Shown piece after piece: positions 1-5,267 of a stretch of DNA of 5,772 nt. Position 1 is the first letter of the stretch. Every line of letters starts with the position of its first letter. The DNA is from JAVVHH01 sp032249615. Lineage in GTDB: Bacteria > Pseudomonadota > Alphaproteobacteria > Acetobacterales > Acetobacteraceae. Location: NCBI GenBank assembly GCA_032249615.1, contig JAVVHH010000197.1:1-5772 (forward strand). The letters are read 5' to 3'. Made by a program: the position numbers and the translations under genes. The notes below the pieces were generated by a model. That model did not search any database and had not been told where the DNA came from. It saw only the letters and a list, made by a program, of their open reading frames with translations.

Positions 1-31
1 GGCCGTGCTCGGGCGGATGGGCGAGCCATGA
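1..31 (+). CDS. 3' end of an upstream gene (partial, unidentified)
   Basis: The reading frame beginning at base 2 encodes nine residues (AVLGRMGEP) and stops with TGA at 29-31. Eight of the nine codons end in G or C, as in the downstream genes, whereas the competing frame starting at base 1 is less biased. This suggests that a gene co-directional with the ATPase ends here, about 80 bases before the ATPase start, which would make the ATPase a non-first gene of an operon. The stop overlaps an ATG (ATGA at 28-31) that opens a 29-codon mini-ORF ending at 117; its weaker third-position bias makes it unconvincing. The fragment is too short to assign a product. Confidence 0.3.
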   Translation, partial: AVLGRMGEP

Positions 32-101
32 ACGCCGCATCGCGCAATCCGTCCACGCCGCTCACTATCCCGGCCCGCCCCGGCGTCGGCCGCCCCTGTT
101 C

Positions 102-106
102 AGGAG
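102..106 (+). promoter_or_regulatory. Shine-Dalgarno site of the GHKL ATPase
   Basis: AGGAG lies 7 bases before the ATG at 114. It decides the start, because the ATPase frame has no stop codon between the window edge and that ATG and could otherwise be extended upstream. Confidence 0.7.
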
Positions 107-113
107 ATCTCGC

Positions 114-1934
114 ATGAACCACCCTGTCCCGGCCGCGACCGGCGAGGGCGTCCAGCGCATCCGCGGCGCCGTCGGCCCCAAGGTGCTGGCCAAGAGCCAC
201 GAGCTGTTCCGCCAGGACGTCCCGACGATCTTGCAGGAGCTGTTCCAGAACGCCCGCCGCGCCGGCGCGGGCAGCATCGCAGTCGAGCACGTGCGCGGCG
301 GATGCGAGGGCAGCGGCGGCTCGCTCACGGTCCGTGACGACGGGCAGGGCGTCGCCGACTTCCAGGTGCTGCTCACCTTCGGCGACAGCCGCTGGGAGGA
401 GCGGCTCGACGTCGCCGAGAACGCGGCCGGCATGGGCTTCTTCTCGGTCGCCTCGCGCGGCGCCCTCGTGCGCTCGCGCGGCCGGCGCGTGAGCCTGGAT
501 GCCGCCGTGTTCCGCGGCGAGACCGAGGCCTGCGTCCTGAGCGATCCCACGGCGCCCGACGGCACCGAGATCACCGTCCCGCTCGGGGCCGAGGGCGAAC
601 GCGTTGCCGACGCCGTGGTCAACGCGGCGCGCTATCTCCCGCTCGCGGTGACGTTCGACGGCAAGCCCGTGGAGCAGGCCGACTTCCTGGCCCGCGCCGA
701 GGCCGTGGTCGCGTGGGGCGGCGTGCGGATCGGCGTCATGCGCGACGAGGCATGCCACTGGGACTTCGAGCGCCGCGGCTGCAACCCCATCAACTTCCAC
801 GGGGTCGTGGCACGGTTCGAGCGCGCGGCAGACCGCGTCTTGGTGCGCGAGGAAGACGGGCCCGAATGGTCGGTGCGCTTCGACGTGGTGGACGCGCCGG
901 ACCTGCGGCTCGTGCTGCCCACGCGCGACTGGGTGATCGTCAACCCGTTCGCGCGCATGCTGCTCGACCGGGCGCACCGCGCCGTCTACGCCCACATCGC
1001 CTCCCGCCCCACGCACGCGCTCGCGTTCAAGCAGGCCAAGGCCGCGCGCGCGATGGGCATCCCGATGCCGGATGCGACCATCCGCCTGCGACGCTGGGGC
1101 TACCGGCCCGAGTGGGACGACCAGCCGCGCGTCACGCTGACGAGCGACGACCCGCAGCTCGTGCTCATCGAGGAGAGCCTGGCGCAGTCCGAGATCGCGT
1201 CGGCGAACGTCACCCTGCTCGCCGAGAGCGCCGCGAACCCAGCCGCAATCCTCGTCCGCGGCAGCGCCGCCTGGACCGGCTACCCTGCCTACGACCGCCT
1301 CGCCCGGCTCGAGCGCCTGGACGCGACTGCGACCTTCGCCGACGGCGCGTCCGCCACGGTGCGGGCGGACGAGGGCGGCGACCACGAGCAGGTCCAGGCG
1401 GCCCTGCAGGCGATGGCGGCCTGCTGCGGGCAAGAGGACTGGATCACGATCGTCGCCGCGTCCGTGGCAATCACGGCGACGATCAGGGAACGCCCCGAGC
1501 ATTCCGGCCAGCCTGGGGCGGCGCGGACCTGGAGCGCGGAGACGGGTCTCGCCTTCACCATGGAGGGCGACTGCGATCCGATGGACAGCACGGGCCTGGT
1601 CGCGGCGGCGAGCGCCGGGGTGGGACGGGTCGCGCAAGCGCTGGTCGAGCACTTCCACCACCCCGACGACGACCGCGACAGCGGCTCGGACGAGCAGCAG
1701 GCGAAGTGGGCGAAGGAGGCGGCCTACGCGCGGGCGAGGGAGGCGCTGCTGCCCGCGGCCGAGGCCAAGCTGCGGACCCTGCTCGACGAGGTGCGCCTTG
1801 AGCGCTGGCGGCTGCGCCAGGCCGACCTCGCCGCGCTGATCGTGACCCGTGTCGTCCAGGAGGACGGGACGGCCAGCTTCCGGATCACGGCCACCGCGCT
1901 CGACGGCACGCAAGTCACTGCGGACACGGCCTGA
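114..1934 (+). CDS. GHKL (Hsp90-like) ATPase domain protein
   Basis: This 606-aa protein has an N-terminal GHKL ATP-binding domain in roughly residues 20-160. The N box is ELFQNA (E42 as likely general base, N46 for Mg2+), the G1 box is DDGQGV (75-80), the lid glycines are GMGFFS (106-111), and a GTEITVPL strand (150-157) resembles the G3 region. There is no dimerisation/phosphoacceptor domain or receiver domain, so it is not a sensor kinase; Hsp90/MutL/MORC-type ATPases are closer in architecture. Residues from about 170 to 510 are not recognised. Around 515-530 is an acidic Asp-rich linker, followed by a charged helix (about 532-575) that could form a coiled coil, then a short beta-rich tail. 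No signal peptide or membrane segment is seen, so it is probably cytosolic. It precedes two unknown genes on the same strand. The ATPase fold is confident; the substrate or client is unknown. Confidence 0.85.
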   Translation: MNHPVPAATGEGVQRIRGAVGPKVLAKSHELFRQDVPTILQELFQNARRAGAGSIAVEHVRGGCEGSGGSLTVRDDGQGVADFQVLLTFGDSRWEERLDVAENAAGMGFFSVASRGALVRSRGRRVSLDAAVFRGETEACVLSDPTAPDGTEITVPLGAEGERVADAVVNAARYLPLAVTFDGKPVEQADFLARAEAVVAWGGVRIGVMRDEACHWDFERRGCNPINFHGVVARFERAADRVLVREEDGPEWSVRFDVVDAPDLRLVLPTRDWVIVNPFARMLLDRAHRAVYAHIASRPTHALAFKQAKAARAMGIPMPDATIRLRRWGYRPEWDDQPRVTLTSDDPQLVLIEESLAQSEIASANVTLLAESAANPAAILVRGSAAWTGYPAYDRLARLERLDATATFADGASATVRADEGGDHEQVQAALQAMAACCGQEDWITIVAASVAITATIRERPEHSGQPGAARTWSAETGLAFTMEGDCDPMDSTGLVAAASAGVGRVAQALVEHFHHPDDDRDSGSDEQQAKWAKEAAYARAREALLPAAEAKLRTLLDEVRLERWRLRQADLAALIVTRVVQEDGTASFRITATALDGTQVTADTA

Positions 1935-1977
1935 CGCGCCGACCCTCGAAGCCGCGACGTCCCGACCCTCCCCCGCG

Positions 1978-1998
1978 AGCCTGCCCCCGAGGCGGGCT
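1978..1998 (+). terminator. hairpin between the ATPase gene and the next gene
   Basis: AGCCTGCC (1978-1985) can pair with GGCGGGCT (1991-1998) around a 5-base loop, giving an 8-bp stem with one G-U pair. The following bases are TTCGCC, with no T tract, so it is not a canonical intrinsic terminator. It could be a weak terminator or attenuator, or an RNA-stabilising hairpin that lowers expression of the downstream genes relative to the ATPase. It ends 22 bases before the next start codon. Confidence 0.3.
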
Positions 1999-2020
1999 TC
2001 GCCATTCCTGGAGCACGGCA

Positions 2021-2734
2021 ATGGCTGACTACTATACCGAGTTCAGCACGGTTCTCCCGATCGGCTTAGCCGCGAACGTCGCCCCGGCGCTGACTTTCTA
2101 CCGCCAGATTGCCGATGAGCTGGAGGCAGCGGGCGAGACCATCGGCTTCAAGGCTGCGGAGAGCGGCACGCCCGAAGCGCCGCAGCTCTGGCTCCACGCG
2201 GACGACAACGGCGAGCCGGAGCACATCATCGCCTTCGCTCTGTGCTGTGCCGAGGTGTTCGACCTCACCGGCTTGTGGGGATTCCGCTGGGTCCTTTCCG
2301 CCTCCAAACCTCTGCTGGACGCCTATGGTGGGGGCGCGCACGTGCTCGACCTGGGCCGGCGCGAGACGGTGGCGTGGCTAGACTGTGATCACTGGCTCAC
2401 GGAACGACTGGCCGTGGGCGAGGCGAAGCCAGTACCAGCTGAAGCGCTCCTGCAGCCCGTCGCCGCGGCACAGGGCTGGGCCGCGGCGACCCAGGCCGGC
2501 GTGCTGCTCGACTTCATCGACGCCCTGGTCGCGGACGATCCGGGCGTCGCGGGCCGCTTGCGCGCGCACCTCGCCGCCGTATCGGCCGAGCCCGAGGAGA
2601 TGCTCTGCCGCGAGTGCGGCGAGCCCGTGGTCATCGCCGCCGAGGGCACGTCGCACCACGTGGGCTGCGGCATGGACGGGATCGACCACGGCCGCGACAG
2701 GGACCACGTGGCCATCGCCGACGGGAGGGGATAG
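2021..2734 (+). CDS. unknown protein with C-terminal Cys/His zinc-finger-like motif
   Basis: This is a 237-aa soluble protein, function not recognised. The ATG at 2021 is preceded by TGGAG at 2009-2013 with 7-base spacing. Residues 1-130 look like a compact globular domain with many aromatics (LWLHADDNGE near 56-65, LTGLWGFRW at 82-90, and a GGGAHVLDLG turn at 103-112). I have a vague memory of similar proteins in accessory regions of alphaproteobacteria but cannot verify it. Residues 130-190 are Ala-rich and probably helical. The C-terminus carries CRECG (C196, C199), SHHVGC (H212, H213, C216) and then DHGRDRDH (H223, H229), consistent with a zinc ribbon or knuckle and suggesting nucleic-acid or protein binding. 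It lies 86 bases after the ATPase stop and ends 2 bases before the next start, so it is probably co-transcribed with both. Confidence 0.75.
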   Translation: MADYYTEFSTVLPIGLAANVAPALTFYRQIADELEAAGETIGFKAAESGTPEAPQLWLHADDNGEPEHIIAFALCCAEVFDLTGLWGFRWVLSASKPLLDAYGGGAHVLDLGRRETVAWLDCDHWLTERLAVGEAKPVPAEALLQPVAAAQGWAAATQAGVLLDFIDALVADDPGVAGRLRAHLAAVSAEPEEMLCRECGEPVVIAAEGTSHHVGCGMDGIDHGRDRDHVAIADGRG

Positions 2735-2736
2735 CC

Positions 2737-3219
2737 ATGGGCGAGACCTTGGCCGTGCAGGTCCGGCATCGGCGCGCCGGCCGGAAGCGCCCCGCCCAGC
2801 GCTTCCCCGACCAGCTCCACATCTTCACCTTCCGTCTCGCGCCCGAGAGCCTGCACCTGCGCTTTGCCACCGTGCTGGTGCGGGGCAGGATGGGCCAGAC
2901 CGAAGCCATCGGTCCGGCCTACGCGCAAGCCCGCCTGCGCGGGCGCGAACCGATGTGCACGGAGATCCGCACCGTGCCGGCGCCGCGGCCGACACCGGGG
3001 CTGGACGCGATCTGCCGCCGCCACACTGCCTGCCCGAGCTTCCTGGCGTTGCTGACGGCGACGGCCGGCTATCGTCCCACGATCCGCCTGGACCTGATGG
3101 GGCACGGCGGCCTGGTGCTCGCGCGCGCCTACGACCGCTGGCAATCCAGGTGGGGCGACCCAAGGCGGGCCTTCGTCACCGGCGACCTTCCACCGCGCCG
3201 GGCGGGAACCGCGCCATGA
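2737..3219 (+). CDS. unknown 160-aa basic protein
   Basis: This 160-aa protein is Arg-rich at the N-terminus and matches no family I recognise. The frame is open further upstream (to 2614), but the ATG at 2737 is preferred. It lies 2 bases after the previous stop and follows a strong purine-rich site, GGGAGGGG (2723-2730), with 6-base spacing; the longer version would overlap the preceding gene by 121 bases. Visible features are a basic start (RHRRAGRKR, about residues 9-17), a beta-like stretch HIFTFRL near 28-34, two cysteines in a CRRHTACPS segment (about 93-101), and a C-terminal part with LMGHGG and YDRWQSRW. No signal peptide or transmembrane segment is evident. Tight spacing implies translational coupling to the zinc-finger-like protein. 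The basic charge would fit nucleic-acid binding, but this is only inference. Confidence 0.7.
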   Translation: MGETLAVQVRHRRAGRKRPAQRFPDQLHIFTFRLAPESLHLRFATVLVRGRMGQTEAIGPAYAQARLRGREPMCTEIRTVPAPRPTPGLDAICRRHTACPSFLALLTATAGYRPTIRLDLMGHGGLVLARAYDRWQSRWGDPRRAFVTGDLPPRRAGTAP

Positions 3220-3332
3220 GCACGCTGTATCGGGCCGGCGACCTTGAGGCCGCTCCGCGGCCTCTCCCGGGGTACGCGTTGAGCCATAAGCGGTCCGCGC
3301 TTCGCGCAAAAGCGCGTTTCGTAGCCGAATAG
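3216..3332 (+). CDS. possible 38-aa small ORF or gene remnant
   Basis: An ATG at 3216 overlaps the preceding TGA as ATGA, the usual geometry of coupled genes, with a weak GGCGGGAA site at 3201-3208. The product is 38 residues, basic towards its C-terminus and without a recognisable domain. Against it, third-position G/C bias (27 of 38 codons) is weaker than in the ATPase, and a perfect 8-bp hairpin lies inside it at 3246-3264. The frame continues open after the TAG at 3330-3332 for another 46 codons to a TAA at 3471-3473, so this may be the 5' part of a gene broken by a nonsense change, or chance. Confidence is low. Confidence 0.3.
   Translation: MSTLYRAGDLEAAPRPLPGYALSHKRSALRAKARFVAE
3246..3264 (+). 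terminator. perfect 8-bp hairpin, candidate terminator of the ATPase block
   Basis: GAGGCCGC (3246-3253) and GCGGCCTC (3257-3264) are exact reverse complements around a 3-base TCC loop. It lies 27 bases after the stop of the 160-aa gene, where a terminator would be expected. No T tract follows (TCCCGGGG), so it would be a non-canonical or Rho-assisted terminator. If it does terminate transcription, the 38-aa ORF spanning it is unlikely to be real. Confidence 0.4.
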
Positions 3333-3365
3333 CTGAAGATAGCGCAGTTTCCAGAGCTTCCTATT

Positions 3366-3402
3366 TTGGACGCTTATGGGCAACAGCCCGTTCGCCGTCC
3401 AA
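3366..3402. repeat. nested inverted repeat in the convergent intergenic gap
   Basis: TTGGACG (3366-3372) and CGTCCAA (3396-3402) are exact reverse complements. Inside them a second pair, GGGC (3378-3381) and GCCC (3386-3389), encloses an AACA loop, so the whole can fold as a stem with an internal loop and apical hairpin. It sits in the lower-GC gap (about 52 percent over 3321-3420) between the two converging gene blocks. It could be a bidirectional transcription-ending structure, a protein-binding site, or a trace of a recombination junction. Nothing else recognisable was found between 3333 and 3558. Confidence 0.35.
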
Positions 3403-3558
3403 TCTTGGCTGGGCATAATGGCGTTCTGTGGCGCCTGTTGGGGTGGGGAGCCAGGTCCCGGAAGTCGTTGTAAGATACGCACGCGCCGCGGCGAGAGCAG
3501 GTATCAAGAACTGGCGTGATCGCGGGCGACGCTGCCTTCAACTAAGCCCGGCTTCGCT

Positions 3559-3891
3559 TCAGCACCACTCCACCCGACCCCGCCGCAGCACGAAGTGGCT
3601 CCGACAACCGTCGGTCCGCCACACGGAAGGAGCTAAGGTGACCACGCCCTTGGAGTCGGCCTTCGCCGTCCAGTGGTGCCCGCGGCCGGGAACCAAGTCG
3701 AGCCAGATAGGGCAGCCGCATCTGCAGGGGCAAGCCAGAACCGCTTGGAACGGGTGTTCGCGGCCACCCACGATGAAGACACGGCCATTGTGGGGCGCAT
3801 CGGGTGCGTCCTCAACGTAGGCGACCTTCCATCTCGACCATGGAAAGAAGCTCCACATCCACCCAAGGATGCCCTGGATCGAGTTCAGCAT
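3559..3891 (-). CDS. DUF6527-family cysteine-rich protein
   Basis: This 110-aa protein matches the DUF6527 pattern as I know it. It has a CPCxCGC cluster (C54, C56, C58, C60) followed by WLDLVP, then a TLAPSVWRTDGCRSHF signature (85-100) containing C96 and H99, and it ends in RVEWC with C110 as the last residue. The spaced Cys and His residues suggest zinc binding. The family has no established biochemical function that I can state, but its members recur beside bacterial E1/E2/ubiquitin-like genes. The first 21 residues are rich in Trp and Phe (GWMWSFFPWSRW) and could form an amphipathic, membrane-touching helix. The ATG overlaps the end of the JAB-E1 gene by 7 bases and has no strong Shine-Dalgarno site, so translation probably depends on coupling. 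Third-position G/C bias is lower than in the JAB-E1 gene. It is the last gene of its operon. Confidence 0.85.
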   Translation of the reverse strand: MLNSIQGILGWMWSFFPWSRWKVAYVEDAPDAPHNGRVFIVGGREHPFQAVLACPCRCGCPIWLDLVPGRGHHWTAKADSKGVVTLAPSVWRTDGCRSHFVLRRGRVEWC

Positions 3892-5255
3892 GGAGGGTGC
3901 CAGAAATCGCCAGCACCCAAATGCCGCATCATCGCCTTGCAGGGGTCGCCGTCCCCGCCCTGTTCGTAGTAGCCATGGGTAAGGCTCATGGCCTGTCTCG
4001 CGAAGACACCGTTGGGGTCAAGGCGAAAGCGATGGATCCGAGCGAGGAAGTCCAGCACGCTCAGGTTGGCCGCCATCATGTTCAGCGGCATTACGGCAGG
4101 ACGGTCCTCGTCCACCGCGCGCAGGTAACCGGCCGCGACCCGCCGCGCGTAATCGTCGGGAGCTGCTCGCCGGGACGACTCCGAGTCCAGGTCCTCTCCC
4201 GAGTAGACGCCCCGGCTCAGCAGGCTCGAGCCGCCGGGCTGGACGTAGTGGGCAGCCGCGACAGCGTGGGTGATGCCCCCGGCGCCGTCTGGCTCGATAT
4301 GCACGCCCACATCGAACAACGGGATAGCGTACGCGCTGCAGAGCTGACCCAGCACATGGCGGCCCTCGGCTGTGTCCATACAGCCAAACGCGACGTCGCA
4401 CCGCGCGACCCTGCGCGCGACGGCCTCGTCGAGGACGGAGCCGCGGACCGTCTCCACCTCGGTGCCCAATCCGAACTCCCGGATCGCAGCCGCGAGCACA
4501 TCGACCTTGGCCGCTCCGGCCTGCGCATCGGAGAGCCGAGCGTTGAGGATGCGGGTCAGGTTGCCGGGCTCCACGACGTCGTTGTCCACCAGCAGCAAGC
4601 CGCCGACGCAGTCCCTGGCCAGCAGCTCGGCCACGATGCTGCCCGTGCCGGAGCACCCGACCACCGCGACGCGCAGGCCGCGCAGCAAAGAGTAGGTGCC
4701 GGCCCCAAACGTCTGCGCGACGCGTTTGGCCGCCGCAGGGACGGCTGCATCCCCGGATCTCAGGGGGTAGAAGTGCAGGTCGTCCCCAGCGACCGAAATC
4801 CGCCGGAACGGAGCGAAGGAACCGTCCGGCGCGACGGCCCGCCCGAACACGGACCCGTCCGGGAGCATCACCGCGGCCCCGTGCGCCCCCGGATGGTCGA
4901 ACCAAGAATGCACAGACGGGAACAGGAGGCGGTCGGCTTCGTCGTCGGCTCCAGAGAAGTGCGGGTAGCCGCCGGGATGGCAATGGACGACCACCAGGGC
5001 AAGGTCGTCGCGTTCCATGGTCTCGACCAGAGGCAGGACGTGGTCCTGGACCGACCACTCGATCTCGTCCGGTCCCCGGTGCGCGACGGCCTCGTGGGGG
5101 AGGGGAACGATGAGCCGGGCCACCAATCTCTCCGCCCCGCAAGCGCGACCGCGCCCGCACAGGGCCAGGGCCACGCCTTCGTGCCCGTCGCCGGGGTAGA
5201 GGTGCCGCATCAGCTCGGCGTGTTGCCCACCGCCCAAGGCAAAGGTGACGTCCAT
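3885..5255 (-). CDS. JAB/JAMM peptidase fused to ThiF/E1-like adenylyltransferase
   Basis: This 456-aa two-domain protein combines deubiquitinase-like and activating functions for a ubiquitin-like modifier. Residues 1-155 form a JAB domain with an exact JAMM motif: H91-C-H93, seven residues, S101, two residues, D104, plus a likely catalytic Glu (E26). This predicts a zinc isopeptidase that matures the modifier or removes it from targets. Residues from about 180 onward form the E1/ThiF Rossmann domain: VVGCSGTGS (198-206) binds the nucleotide, LLVDNDVVEP (221-230) with D224 follows the second beta strand, then N232, R235, K250 and the CMDT aspartate D294. All expected adenylation residues are present. 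The segment VQPGGSSLLSRG (338-349) lacks the Cys often seen there; the C-terminal NMMAANLSVLDFLARIH helix region is E1-like. The ATG lies 12 bases after the E2 stop, behind a GGGGGA site. No membrane segment is seen; it is cytosolic by inference. Confidence 0.93.
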   Translation of the reverse strand: MDVTFALGGGQHAELMRHLYPGDGHEGVALALCGRGRACGAERLVARLIVPLPHEAVAHRGPDEIEWSVQDHVLPLVETMERDDLALVVVHCHPGGYPHFSGADDEADRLLFPSVHSWFDHPGAHGAAVMLPDGSVFGRAVAPDGSFAPFRRISVAGDDLHFYPLRSGDAAVPAAAKRVAQTFGAGTYSLLRGLRVAVVGCSGTGSIVAELLARDCVGGLLLVDNDVVEPGNLTRILNARLSDAQAGAAKVDVLAAAIREFGLGTEVETVRGSVLDEAVARRVARCDVAFGCMDTAEGRHVLGQLCSAYAIPLFDVGVHIEPDGAGGITHAVAAAHYVQPGGSSLLSRGVYSGEDLDSESSRRAAPDDYARRVAAGYLRAVDEDRPAVMPLNMMAANLSVLDFLARIHRFRLDPNGVFARQAMSLTHGYYEQGGDGDPCKAMMRHLGAGDFWHPPC

Positions 5256-5267
5256 GCCCCTGTCCCC

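Noticed and set aside
28..117. 29-codon mini-ORF with ATGA overlaps at both ends
   Set aside because: The overlaps are suggestive, but 8 of 29 codons end in A/T and the product has no recognisable features; coincidence is the simpler reading.
713..1801. 362-aa plus-strand open frame inside the ATPase gene
   Set aside because: The translation is a low-complexity Arg/Gly/Ala/Pro-rich sequence typical of a shifted frame; the ATPase frame has all GHKL motifs.
2385..3309. Long overlapping frames on both strands across the two unknown plus-strand genes
   Set aside because: They lack ribosome binding sites and are Arg/Pro/Ser-rich shadows. The chosen frames have Shine-Dalgarno sites and tight operon spacing.
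3129..3482. 117-aa minus-strand frame crossing the convergent gap
   Set aside because: Part of it looks less biased than typical shadows, but I see no ribosome binding site or known domain, and it runs antisense into the 160-aa gene. It could hide a remnant, but I cannot support it.
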